NCBI GenBank assembly: GCA_032629725.1
Contig: JAFEVB010000022.1
Location: 1,550,001-1,614,000 of the forward strand
Reading direction: 5' to 3'
Origin: Gremmenia infestans
Taxonomy: Eukaryota > Ascomycota > Leotiomycetes > Helotiales > Hamatocanthoscyphaceae
DNA length: 64,000 nt
The notes under the pieces were generated by a model. The model was not told where the DNA came from. It did no database searches and was given only the letters and a program-made list of their open reading frames with translations. This document shows positions 20,770 through 33,119 of this stretch, piece by piece (within the stretch, counting starts at the first letter, position 1; each line of letters starts with the position of its first letter). The translations under genes and the position numbers were made by a program.

Positions 20770-21666
20770 GGGAATGCATAGTAGTTTGGTTAGAAGAGAA
20801 TTGACAGAACTAAGACGCTAGTCTTATGTTTTTACTAGAAACGCATCCAAAAAACGGAGACCTTATCATGTGACTATTTAACCTCTGATAGGTAACCAGA
20901 ATAGCTGATTATTATCCATAGCTCCCTTCACTTATAGTCGGGATACCAATTATCGCGCAGAAAACTTTTGGAAGAGCGTACGCTCTTGACTTCAAAGAGA
21001 TCAAGCAGTGCTTCAGCGTCTCGAGTGAGTGCTAGCGTAGAGCTGTCACCTGGATCGGAGCACTGACTAGGCCGGTTTTAATCATTTGTGGCTTGTATCA
21101 GACAGATTCAACATATTTGATTGAAGTGTCGTTTTGATTTAGAATTATCTCTTGATAATCCCAGCTAGTCCTTGTCATCCTTGTTGAACTGCGGTGACCA
21201 GTAATAGAAATAAGAAGGGTGTTGATCAGTTGATAAAAAGAAGGGGGGGGATTGGTTATATGTAGGAAAATCCCCAGATAAGTCCCTCACTCGTCCTAGA
21301 TAGAAAATGCTGCCCTGAATTATAATCTTCTGATCCGAATAGCCCATTCAAAGGCGGCGATGTCAAGTGTCGCTTCTTTTTCTACTACGCCCTCCCTTTA
21401 CACCAAAGTAGCTTCCGCGCTTAGCGAGCCCCTTTTGCCGCTCGCCAAGCGCAGGAAGGAGCGGACTACCCACAACCTAAAGGTCAAACACAAAATAAGA
21501 GAGAAGCTAATCATACAGCAGGATTGTATAGGTTACTAGAGATCACTCTGTGAGAAGTTCTATGCGTCTTTAATACTAGTGCGAAAGGAATTACATTTCT
21601 GAGCTTCGGATAGAAGTATTATAATATGAAAGTAGAATGTCCTAGATAGCGTGAAATATCAAAGTA
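20770..21666. other. Intergenic region
   Basis: Mostly non-coding. A 59-codon plus-strand frame at 21360-21539 (starts MSSVASFSTTPSLYTKV, basic C-terminus KRRKERTTHNLKVKHKIREK) is too short and unfamiliar to call a gene; it could be a remnant of a mobile element. Confidence 0.35.
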
Positions 21667-24610
21667 CTAGACTACTGATCCTGGCTCCGCTCTATTATCC
21701 ATCTCAATAGGTGCTTCTCTCCCCTTTCCTTTATCTACCTTTGGTTTTTGTTTCCATGTGCGTATGGAACCGAGAGAGGTAATTATCCAGCGCTTGCACC
21801 ACGTGATGGGGGAATTATATAACCAGAACGTGCCTTGCCAGAGAGAAAAGCTGGAGAAATAATTAGTCAGCTGCTCAGAAAATGTTACAACTGGTAGATA
21901 GAATGGCTTACAGTACGATCCACCACTCAGAGGGCTTGGTACGATCTCGTTTGGGCCCAAATGTGTGAAATGCTTTTGCACGTCTCACCCATCTACTGTT
22001 ATTTGGGTTGGCCTCCTTGTTTTTTTGATACCTCGTCTCTACATCTTCTTGATCCGTCGTCTCATCGGATGCTTCCTCATCGCCTCGGCCAGTTGGCTCC
22101 GTCTTTCCGGCCTCCATTCGCTGCAACATTCTTGTTCTCAACGGTTCGTAGATCTTCCAAAGATGACTTGCAAGATTATCAAGATTAAACACAATGCCAT
22201 AAGTGACTGCCCCAATTAAGATCGACGTAACTACAAATGGAATCTTCGTTCCATGCTCCATGATGTTGGGGATTGCCCAAAGTGCCTGCCTGGTTAGTCG
22301 ATGCGCGGTTCAAAGCCAAGACTTGAAAGATTTGACTTACTGCACAGAATGCTAGAGGGAGATAGAAGATGCTGACGTACGTGAGAAGTTTGACATTCTC
22401 ACCTAAACGTGTAGAGGCACGGCTCTCTGCTACAGCACTCGCATTGAATAGCTGTGGGGCCTTAGTATTAGACAATGATAGAACATAGTCATGAGAGACT
22501 TACCCCATCGCGCAACATTTTCACTTCCTCGCGAGTCGCACCAAATCCCATCCGGATTCTCTTCAGAGACGCAAATTTTGCGTCAGTTGCCTCTACGTTC
22601 CCTTTTATATCAGAGATGGACTCCTTGTATGGATCAAGATAGGACTCTTTAAATTCGCGCCAGTAGTTTTCGGCGTGTTCGATCACATTTGCAAAATCTT
22701 TAAGGCATGCTAGAATCCAAAAATATTTTCGTGAGCGAGAAAAAGAATCGTCCTCGAAAAGCAGCTGGACGAATTCATCGCCTTGGAGAAATGTGGCGTC
22801 TTCAGATAGAAGGTCGTTGATATATCTATTGATTTCCTTCCATTTGGATTCCACTTGCTCTACCACAGAAGGAATCTCCAAAATCATTGCCTCTAACATG
22901 GATAAAATGGAACTTTCGGGGTAACGGTAAGATTCTGACGGTCCCACAAAGACCATAGTCCAATAAGGCGAATGGAGCGCTTGTGTTGAAATATTAGAGC
23001 TGGAGTTAAATATGAGAGGAGCTTGGAATAAAATCTAGTGATAACTGGGTTAGCACATCTACTAGCGGTATTGAAAGATGCGCGAGGCTCACACAACATG
23101 CGCCATAACGAAGCTGCCTTTTCTCTCCGTCTCCATATAGATTGCCGGGTAACCACGATCTTTCATTGGGATAGGTCTGGTATGGCTTGTTTTCCGCATG
23201 GGCGGGATGTTGTAGAATCTCGAAGAAAGGTAAAGTGAATATAATGCTGCATGTATATTTGAATCTGGATACGTCTATCGCTGTCGGCCAGAGTAAAGAA
23301 GGATCCGTCGTCGGCTTAGAACTCAACTCTTCACAAGCCCGCAGAAACCTCCATGCATTATCTGAATATACAAAGAATTCATTTTGTCTTGACGAGGGCC
23401 CCTGAAGTACACTGCCAAAACAGGTCAGAGAGTCGGAGACAAAATGTAAGATCTAGGATCACACATAAGGAATGCGTGCTCTAAAAGAGTTTGTTTGCAA
23501 AAGGGACGTACATCTTTCTCTTCCAAGGCGCAATTTGAAGCGGCTCATCGTCATCGGCTAAAAAATATTGTGCAGCTGGCACCAAGAGTAGTTAGCGCTC
23601 CGTAACTCGGCCTGCTTATCTCGTACGGTGTTTTACGGCCCTTCCCATCATGAACCCATGATCTCTTCTCTATGCTTCCGTATGCAGGACACAAACAGCA
23701 GCACATTTTTGATATCCCACGCCGCCTAGTACGTTATAAATTACTGCATGTTTTCTGTCTCGCGCAAGGCTTCTTCGAGTAGCGGCTATTCATGGAGAAG
23801 GCCGTAAAACACCGTAGGCTTTATATAATAAACAGACAAACTTTTTTTTATGTTCAACAAGGTCAATTCGGGCACACCATTCTTCAGTAACAGCGTTGGT
23901 GTGTTGGTCGAAACCTGTAGTATCAAAGCTGTCTTCGGGTTGATGGCCTAGTTTGTGACGGCGCAGTGAGTACTTTTGTACATTCTTCCAATCCCCCACA
24001 GAACCCAAAAAATAGTCCCTGATCCAGAAATTGCCGCCCGATCTTACTGGATCATCTTGAAGCTTTCGGGACTGTTCAACTTCGAGTTTCCAGTCACGAC
24101 TCCAGATTAGATTTTGCTTCCGGAAGCCAAATCCTACGCGTTAATCGGAAGGAATAGCCCAAGAATTGCCTAGCTCATCTCTGAGGTATGCATCGACTTC
24201 CGAAGCACTTTGGCCCACCACGTCGGCTGTACCCGTTTTTTATGGCAAGATTATTACATCTTTTCTCCACGCGTTTGGGTCTCTAGTAGTCGGCTCGCTG
24301 CCTTTGGGCTCAGTGGTCTCCTCGGTGCCGGGCTCTATTTGTGGTTGAGTGGTAGCTGATTGACAGAAAACATTAGTTCCAGATACCGATTAACGATTGC
24401 TAGTCACCAACCTGAATCATCTTCACCTTGAAGCGCTTGCTTCTAGATATTCACTAATCTCGCACCGTGATTCTTGAGCTGCGTATCAACACTCTCCATA
24501 AGACTTAGAATGCCCTTTAGCACGTTCAGTGTCTCGTCTTGGTTGCTAGCCACAGGCTCAGAAGCCACCTGGGTTTGGGTTTCTCCCGAAGCTTCTTCGA
24601 TGCTGGCCAT
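21667..24610 (-). pseudogene. CorA-like membrane protein gene, disrupted
   Basis: A fungal CorA-like gene read leftward. The 5' exon (24412-24610, MASIEEASGETQTQV) contains an in-frame TAG at 24443-24445. The next exon (from 24355) contains TAA at 24240-24242 and TAA at 24141-24143, yet continues openly after them to about 23810, where a 193-bp TIR element is inserted. Beyond it, coding resumes (ADDDEPLQIAPWKRK, splice GTACGT/GGCAG, then VLQGPSSRQNEFF and NAWRFLRACEE), followed by RQLRYGACC, intron, ILFQAPLIFNSSSN and a coiled-coil-rich part. The last exons encode two transmembrane helices: LLTYVSIFYLPLAFCA (before 22341), joined to ALWAIPNIMEHGTK, and IPFVVTSILIGAVTYGIVF. A final exon ends at 21667. 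The GMN selectivity motif of true CorA is absent, as usual in this fungal group. A shorter product starting after the insertion is conceivable. Confidence 0.75.
23624..23816. mobile_element. MITE-like TIR element with TA target duplication (copy 1)
   Basis: A 193-bp interval (189-bp body) bounded by TA at 23624-23625 and 23815-23816. The termini inside are inverted repeats: left CGGTGTTTTACGGCCCTTCC, right (reverse complement) CGGTGTTTTACGGCCTTCTC, with similarity continuing to about 30 bp (CCAT, ATGAA). It has no ORF and lies inside the CorA-like gene. TA duplications and short TIRs point to a non-autonomous Tc1/mariner-like element. A related copy is at 61962-62172. Confidence 0.8.
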
Positions 24611-25274
24611 GATGACTTTGGAATGAGGTGATGGATGGGCTTTTCATATAAATGCGTAGAAGTTTGTTGGAGAAGAAGTTTTGGGAAGGCTGAGGCTGAG
24701 GATATTGATTTATCCTGTACTACACCAATATTCAGCTTAGCGCCAAGATTTGAAGATCTTTCCCACTTGTGGCAAGATGCAACCTACAGTAAGCTGACAC
24801 ACTGCGGGTCCATTTTTACGGGAATACCCTTGAATTAGTGGATTGGCCGTTGTTTGGCTGATCTTCCCATCGCCTTGATACTGAAAAGGGATACCACGCG
24901 CGCTACGAGCCTACGTGACAGCAGGCTCAACTTTGATTCGATTGCTGGTACTTTGAAAAAAGAAAGAACTGCGGAGGTAGATACTGGAATGGCCCACTTG
25001 GGGAAGACGTCTTTCACCCAAACAAATCATCCCACACCCTATTCTTTAGCCAGAAGTGACTGGACCAGAACTATATATATTGATCAACCTACTGCGCCTC
25101 CTACTACCGAATTCAAGGGCCCCGGTTCAGATGACCCAGTATGCATCCATGAACTCTACATTTACAATTGTATACAGTCTCTAGCGCCTATGAATGCTGC
25201 CACCAGATCCTTAAAGCAGCATCGCTCAAACGCCACACAGCCGTTCCATCATGAAAAGGAAATCTATCAGCCCA
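24611..25274. other. Spacer between CorA-like relic and TOR
   Basis: It includes the 3' untranslated region of TOR and the promoter of the CorA-like gene. The plus-strand frame 24854-25387 overlaps the last TOR exon antisense and shows no family character. Confidence 0.4.
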
Positions 25275-28200
25275 CTACCAGAAACTACACCAGCCTATGT
25301 AGTGCTGGCACAGATTCTCGAATTTCGTCGCCTCGGTCAACAACTTGTCGACCTGCACGATGTATGACAATTCTTCTTCAGGTTTGAAGTCTCGTCCTAC
25401 CAACTTCTCCTTCACTCTGTTCAGAACTTGCATTGCTCGTTCGTTCTGCGTCTCTGCCATCTCAGGATCAATTCCCATGTTTCCTGCTGCTGTGGAGTTC
25501 GTTCTTCCGCGTGGTCGGGATGATGGCGGTCCGCCAGGAGCTGCTATTGGATCTTGAGCCATGAGAGCCGTGGGTGGAATCTCTGCATCCATGATTGAAG
25601 GCCGGCGGTCCCGTGCTGCCATGAGAGAGTCACGTCGTTCGGAGCGGAAGTTCGGACCGGCCGGTGAGGTGTCGCCAGTGAGACGCCAATTCAGGAGCGG
25701 GTCGTGGATGAACTGCATGTTTGTTAGTAAACTATCGCTACAAGTTCAAGCAAAATCTTACAGCTTCAAGAACAGCCATCAAAGACTCCTTGTTGTCACG
25801 CAACACTCTCATGACGTTCTCACAAGTGATTCTAAAACTTCCCTCGATATTGCCAACCTCCATTGCGTAAGTCAACATTCTAGTCAATCGGAATGGTACC
25901 CGCTCTGGGTACTTCTCACGATGCATCGCGACTTCAAAGCAGTCACCAAAATCGATGTGTATGATTTTGCCCGTCACTCTGTCCAGCATTAAATTCGAAG
26001 GATGCCGATCACCAAGACCAAGCATGTAGCCGACCATAGACATGACACCCAGAGATCGTGTGTAGTTCGTTCGTCGTTCGAGCCAAGCCTCGGAGCTCTT
26101 GCTCTTGAGCCACAAAACTCGGTAGAGATCTTGACCAGTAGTGTTATCCAACGCATATCCGAACACTTCAACCTTTTGCATCAGAGTCAAATTATCGTAA
26201 TCAGGAGCCATCTGTAGCATAATGCGGTGTTCAATATTGAGCAGGATTTTACGGCTTTCTCTGTACTCGCGAATGAGGACGTGCAAAGTGTCACTGTTTG
26301 GAACCCATCCCAGAAGACCAGAGCTCGGTGACAGCGGAATAGCAGGATATCTCTGAATATTCAAGTGTCGCTTATAGGACTCTGAATCGCCATGTAGGAG
26401 AGTATTGCAAAGGCCAAACAATTGCATTACACGTTCATCCTGGCGAATGTCTTCATGCCCTTTGAGAAGGAACGCGTAGGCTTTACCGTCGCTTCCATTC
26501 AAGCTCAGCTTTCGTGGCCGCTGTTTTGATGAGATGACACTAAAATTCGTCTCGAAGTTTAGGATGCGAACAATTGGCTTGCCACTTTGATATGTGCCAG
26601 GAACAGCCAAATCCAAATCTCGAGCATGGAGTAGCTTGGGAGAGACGTAAGCTAGCTCCAGGTTATTAAGCTGGGGTAGTTGACGTGCAATCCTCTTGAA
26701 AACTTGATAGTAGAGATCCCAAGCAGAGTTAATTTCGCCGACGTCTCCTGATTGCCGATACGCGTTGCACCATTCCCGAGCTTCCTGGAGATCACGGCCA
26801 AAAGTTTGGGCAAATGAGATTTCTCTGAGTGTTTCGGGTCCTAGGTCAAGCATGTCATGAAGTGGTTTTAGGGTCTGGAACATGCCCTCGATGTTGCGGT
26901 CACCAAAATAGAGTCTCGATGCCTCCTCAAGTCCCTCGTGCCAGAGTTCGTGCCACAGTACTGCAACGCGGATAAGCTCGTGACTTACAACGTCTGCTTG
27001 TTCAACGAGTCTTGCGCTGTGCTGGCGCATACTGTCCATGATCTGTACAGCAGCCTGTGAGCGCTGTTTTGATCGGCGATCGTCGGAGCTTGACTTCATC
27101 GCTACTGTCAGAGGATAGACGAGAGCTTGTGGATGAGCCCTGCCAACATCTGCCAGTAAATTATGAATGGATTGACGAACGCGTTGGTTAGGTTGATTGA
27201 TCCTGGCGATGAGTTGAGGAATGACTTCCAGCCAGGTGTCGACACTGACAGAAGCAAAACCTTCCGTGACGGCTGCATTAACATCTGCACTTCCACCATG
27301 GGCAAACCACAAGGTCAGAAGTCGCAAGGTATCTTGCAAAGAGCTTCCCTCCGAGAGGGAAATGGATTTGAAAAAGCCACGAACGGCAGGTACGACGTGG
27401 TCGACCTGAACATTTGCAGGGATGACCAGACTACGGCTATCTCGATCTATTCGATTGGTATAGGCTTGGACAATCTCGAAATTCGCAAGAGCCCATGCAT
27501 GCCAAGCCTTGTACCAACTAGGATCGAAATGAGTAGCAGCGCGGTAGGAAGAAAGAACGTCCTCAACATGGTCATGTTGCCAGTCACCTTTCTTTTGGGC
27601 AACTTGCCATTCGCCTTGTTTTAAGCAACATCTGGCCAGAAGCTTCGTATGTTCAGCCAAGGCCTTTGGGTTCAACATTGGGCCTGCGGAACCTCCCATG
27701 TTGTTGTGAGGGTAGCCGTTCGTGAGGAGACCTGCGTTGCCATTAAAATGGTCGTTGACCCCATTCATACCTTGGGCACTCATCTGAGCGGCATCCAATC
27801 GGTCCGCCATTTCTGTTGTCAGATCTCTCAAAGCTGCCAAGGCCGGGGCTTTCTTCCCTGCCGCCCAATGGTACTTGAGAACAGCATATTGAACGTGAGA
27901 CGGTACATTTTTTGTGCGACGCCCATTCTGGGGGTGATCGCCATCAGCATTTGGTAGCATCATGTTCAAGCTCTCATCGCTCCCAATGAGACTCTTCAGA
28001 GACTGTTCTGCGAGACCCATTCGTCCCGAGTTTCTGCAAAGATTTGCAAACTTGATTTCCATCTGCATGTTCTCTTTAGGGGAGATGACCAAAGCACGCA
28101 GCTTTAGCATTCTTTGCCAGACTTCAACATTTCTCTGGCAGCCGAGAAGACGCTTTTCCCATGTGTGTCGTAATGTTTCTTGCTTGACTGGGTTGTTGTT

Positions 28201-31200
28201 GCTTTGCTTATAGACGATAAGTTCTTCCAGCTCGGCGAGCATTTGTACCCGAACCACAACGGTATAAGCTCGATTATAAGACTCGCTAACCAACGCACTC
28301 AATTCCGTATCGAGGCCTTCTCTAACTTTCTGTACGTAGAGAGCGGCTTCTCGGAATTGATTACGGTGCAAAGCAAGGATGGCACCGAAAAATGATCGAT
28401 CCGGTGTGTTTGGCTTCATAACACTCAAATAGTCGTCCATCAAATCCCATTGTCTCAGGCCCCAAGCGGCAGCCGTAGCTAAAGGCGCAATTGCTCTCTT
28501 GACATCGAGGGTTGAGGTATGCCAATGATCCTGAGCTAACGTCGAAAGCGATTCCCATTCTCCCAGCGCATGCAGACATCTCATTTTGCCCATGATTACT
28601 TCAACTTTCTCAGTACCGCCAAGCTCTTGCTCACGTTTCTTGTAGAAGTCGAGGGCCTCCTCCCAACGCTCAAGCTTCTCAAACCAAGTCTCGCGCAAGA
28701 TGATACCGTCCTTAAATGTTTGGGCCTTGCGTAAAATACCGATAGCTGCATCATATTGCTGGAGCTGATTATTGATCTGTATCAGTGCCTCGACAGCTCC
28801 ACCGGATTGGTCCTGGATAAATTCCAATTCCTTGTAATGCAAAGCCTTAGCCCAAGCATGGCACCTACCAGCTTCACGTCCCAAAACTCGGATGTCAATA
28901 GGTAGAGCTTTATCGTCGTGCTCCATAAATTCTGCTAGGTTAAGCAAGATACCAAGAAGTTCCGGCGGAACCTGGGGTGACTTGATGGCAAGCTCAATGT
29001 TCTGGATCAGGTCATCCTGCGACACTGTTAGCATTTGTCTACTGAGTCCTTTATATGGTAAACTAACCTGATATGGTTCAAATAGATCATTCCAACAAGA
29101 CACAAACGCCGAATTGAACAGCTCCCTTGCAAGCGGAGGATACACGCTTGCTAACGATGCACACGCTCTGAGGGCATGGTTAGGTGACTCGGTCAAAACA
29201 GTCAAACTGATACGTCGCATCCATTCTTGCCAATCCTCCTTTGTAGATTTGCCAGCAGCATCCCATGCAGCCTTCAAATGAACTGGATTAGAGTCAAGCT
29301 TCTTGTTAGACGGTTCTATAGAGGCACTATCGTCATTTTGATAGCGGTAACGGTCATCGGCGTTGAGGTCTTGTGGTAGGACCTCTCCTTTTTGAAGTTT
29401 GGCAACTGAAAGTTCGTAGTTCTGGTGCTGGATCTGGTTTGCAGCAAGCACCTTGTTGATTGTTGAGGCAAAGTGAAGATAGTCTTTGCCAAGTTGAAAT
29501 ATCAGGGCACACAAAGTGTCGAGGGCTGCAATGCGCAACGATGGATCATTACCCCCTAGTACTCTCGCCAATGGATGTATGATTTTGGACGCGTAATCAT
29601 TCAAATTCACTTGCCGCGAAATCTTGCCAATGGTGTCTATTGCGGATTTTCGAATAAATGAAGGCTGTTGTGGCTTCTCGAAAACACTAACGATGACGGG
29701 AATAATAAGGTGCATGTATTCCTCCGCACTAGAGCCAAAAATTAGGAATGCATGTAGAACTCGCTCGGAAGGCAAGCGTCTTGTCGAGGTATCCTTTTCA
29801 AGTACACCAAGCATGAGTGGCAAGAGGCCTGCAAGATAGATCTTGAACTCTCCTTCCAGTGACCGTGAAATTGCTTCCACAAGCTGAAGAATATTGGCTT
29901 GTAAGCTCGGCGATACATTCCAATACTCCTGTAAGACAGTTACGATATCTGGAAGATAGTTCCTGATATGCTGCTTGACTATGGTTACCAATATGCTTAG
30001 GTTACTGAAATAGGATTCGAGTCTAGTCGAAGGAGAGCTCCGAATAACCGCTAAGAAGGCGGGAATAATTTTGTCCAGAAAGGGAACACACTCCATGTTA
30101 AGTGTTCTGAAGATTTGCATGATGGCCTCAACGACGACGGCATGATGCTGAACAAGGGATGGGTCCTTCAGAATTTGGAGCAAAGCATTTATGACGACCG
30201 TCGGGAAGTACTCTTTGTTTGAAGGGGTAAGTCCTGTCATCATAAGTGAAATGTCCGTTGTCTGGTTCGATTCGAGACGTAGCTGCATCTCGGGCGACCT
30301 CTCTTCGACTTGTTGGTGTTTATAGGGGTCAAGAGCCCCAAGGATACCCATAAGTTTGATGGTTTCTTGGCGAAGCGGTCCTCGCTGAGGCTCTGTCCGG
30401 ATGATACCTTGGAGAATTTCAAGCAGCGAGGGGTAATCTAGGTAAGGCTTGATGACATAGCCAGAATTGCTAGCCAATTGACCCAGGGTTCGCAGGGCAG
30501 CTTCACGCTTCGCAGGCGAGCTCTGATCTTGCAACGCTTCAATGATGATCGGCATGAGTTTGTCGATATATGGAAGCATATCCTCTCCTCCGACGGTTGC
30601 TAGATCACCAATAGCCTTCAAGATTGTCGAAGCAACTGCAGGGCTCGGATCTTGGGCTTTTGGAAGTAATACAGAGATCATTGGGTCCACGTAAGGTTTT
30701 ATCAGTCTTTGGGAGTTCTGCACCAAAAGACTTAATAACTTTGCACTTTCCTCCTTGTTTCTCGCCACATCGGAAAATTCCAACTCCGTAAGCATTTGAA
30801 TGAGTACTTTACGCAAAGAGGGAATTACATATGCTGGATTGACATGTGTCAAGCGACCGATGATAGCAATTGCTACTTCTCTTATGGCGAAGACTTCGTC
30901 GTGGAGGGCGAAAAATAGAGTTCGGATGTTTTCCGCCTTGGCAAGATGTCGATCGAAGCGCTCGTCTAGAGCCGCAAGTACAGTTCGTCGGATACTTGCA
31001 TCAGGATCCGCAACTCCAACAGTGAGCAGTTTCTCGATGACTTCGCTAACAACCTGGATGGCATGATGGCTGGTCTGGTTGACAATTGGATCTCTGACAT
31101 ACAGTTGGCAACAAGTCAATGCTGCCGCCTCGCGGATATCTGGGTTCTCGTCCTCCACGTATTTTATAGCAACATCACGAACAAACTCATTCAGCACGTG

Positions 31201-32818
31201 ACCTGAGAAATCGAAGCTGCCTAGAGTGTTCAAGGCAAGCTTAATCTCCGCTTGCCTGTGCTCGTACGCCTGTGGGTCTTTCGAGTCCTTGGGAACAACA
31301 GGAGCTGCCGCAATGCTGTTTGGTGTAGGTGCGCCTAGAGGTTTGAAAGGTTCGCCACAGAGTACTTTGCTCAGCATGTCTAAAAGTCGCTCCTGAATGG
31401 TTGATTTTACTGGTGGGATATAGAATGCCATATCCACCAAAGCTTGGGTGAGTTTTGGAGTCAATTCGCAAGCAAAGATGGGGTCCAAGAGGGCTTCCAT
31501 GTATTTGCTAAGTGTCTGGCCAACAGCAACAGCGAGCCTGCTGATACAGTCAAAAACCGGATCAACGGTACCACTTCGTCGTCTGAAAGTTGTCAGTACC
31601 CCACTTAAAGATATAAGAATCTAAGTACCTACGATTTGAGACTCAACCCCTCCCGGACATATATTAGCACACCGTCTAAATAGGGTGCGATTGCGCTTTT
31701 AACGGCATTTGCAATGTTCCCGATAGCTAAGAACGCATCATTTCGATCCTTGTCCTTCTTCAGCATGCCAGAGAGGAAGACCATAAATTTATGGAGGTAT
31801 GACGAGGCGAACTCTGTAGGCGAGTAATTCGCCAACTCTGGAATCAACAAGACGACGGTTCGGCGGATCTGGTAATCTCGATGGTCTTTATGTCGGAACA
31901 CTATCTCGCAAACCTCTTGGTAGTGTTCATGCATGAACATGCCTCCTTGTTGGAGTAGCTCTTTGATTACAAGCAGTGAGCCGTGGATGTATTCAACCGA
32001 CGCTTGTCTCACCCCTTGGACTGCCTCCTCGTATATCTTTGACTGCCATTGCTGACGCATGTTCTGATCCCTCTCTCTGATGATTTGGAAGCAGGCACTG
32101 ATAGCCTCGGCTGCTGTTTGCCGGATGAGCAGTCGTTGATCGCGTAGTCCAACCCATATCTGGTCGAATATGAGGCTCACAAATCCATATACAAGAGTAG
32201 GGGCATTGCGGGCAAGTTCTCTCAGCACAAGAACTGCACTGTATCGTCGTTCTTCAACACGGTCCGACTGCAGCCACTCCAACGCCGTTTTGATCTCCGC
32301 TTCCACGAGATCTGATATAAGTGAGCCTCCAGGTCTGCAGATTTTGCCGAGTGCCACAGCAGCTGGTTGCATAGGCACCAGATCTTTCCCTCTCAGTACG
32401 GTTCGAAGTGACTGTGTAAATCGGGTCGTCTTCTGCCCCACATCAACGCCATCGAAATCAATGAGCGCGTCGAGCGCATGGATGCCACCAAGACGGTCGG
32501 CAGGGTCGTTGCCATGACTAATAAGTTGTGTAATTCGTTGATTCACAAGATTGTATAATTCCTGGAATCGTTCCTGGGGTAGGTCTTGTGTGTCGTCAGA
32601 GTTTAGTTCTAGTATTGGGAGCCTCGTTCTACTTACCTCTCGAGGAGACTATCACCAGATCTCTCAGTTCTAGAGCAGCTCTCTTGCGTGTCTCATCATT
32701 ATTACTACTCTCGCCGTCAGTATTTGCGCCTATGATCCAGGCTGGAGGTTCGAGGGGCATACCGTGAGCGTAAGTCTCCCACAATCCGGTTGAGGGTTTC
32801 GTTATTAGTTTGGGCCAT
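25275..32818 (-). CDS. TOR: Serine/threonine protein kinase TOR (target of rapamycin)
   Basis: Six exons: 32763-32818, 32637-32707, 31633-32584, 29068-31582, 25762-29016 and 25275-25712, giving 2428 residues, the normal TOR length. It starts MAQTNNETLNRIVGDL. The order is HEAT repeats, FAT domain, FRB domain (EASRLYFGDRNIEGMFQTL, including the Ser that contacts rapamycin-FKBP12), PI3K-like kinase domain (LLKGHEDIRQDERVMQLFGL; catalytic LGLGDRHPSNLML; IIHIDFGDCFEVA) and a FATC tail ending YIGWCSFW. It is the catalytic core of TORC1/TORC2 for nutrient and growth control. The 51-nt intron at 29017-29067 is stop-free and in frame, so an ORF scan reads through it and adds 17 false residues. The conserved FRB Ser suggests rapamycin sensitivity (inference). 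It shares a divergent promoter with RTF2. Confidence 0.97.
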
Positions 32819-33119
32819 CTTGTGCCGTTTTGTCTACCGACTTCCTCTCTACTGTGTACACGCCATCGGGGTCCATATGCGCCTGTGAAGCGTGTTTTCT
32901 GGTGTGGTTATGAGATGCGACACCGTCCGTTGACCAGCTGAGTGAAGCTCGTAAATTGAGCTTCGTGACCCACCCCTGCTAGCTCGGTTTTCGATAAGTC
33001 CATCCAGCCAGCCAGCTAGCTTATCGGCTGCCTCTACCTTACTCAAAATTAGTATCTTGTTCACAAACAAATTCAATTCTACACAACACAGATCTACACT
33101 AAATACCAATCCTACAGCC
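32819..33119. promoter_or_regulatory. Bidirectional TOR/RTF2 promoter
   Basis: Only 301 bp separate the start codons of TOR (minus) and RTF2 (plus), so both promoters and leaders must overlap or abut here. The interval includes a GCCAGCCAGCTAGC stretch near 33005-33020. No specific factor site can be named with confidence. Confidence 0.6.
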
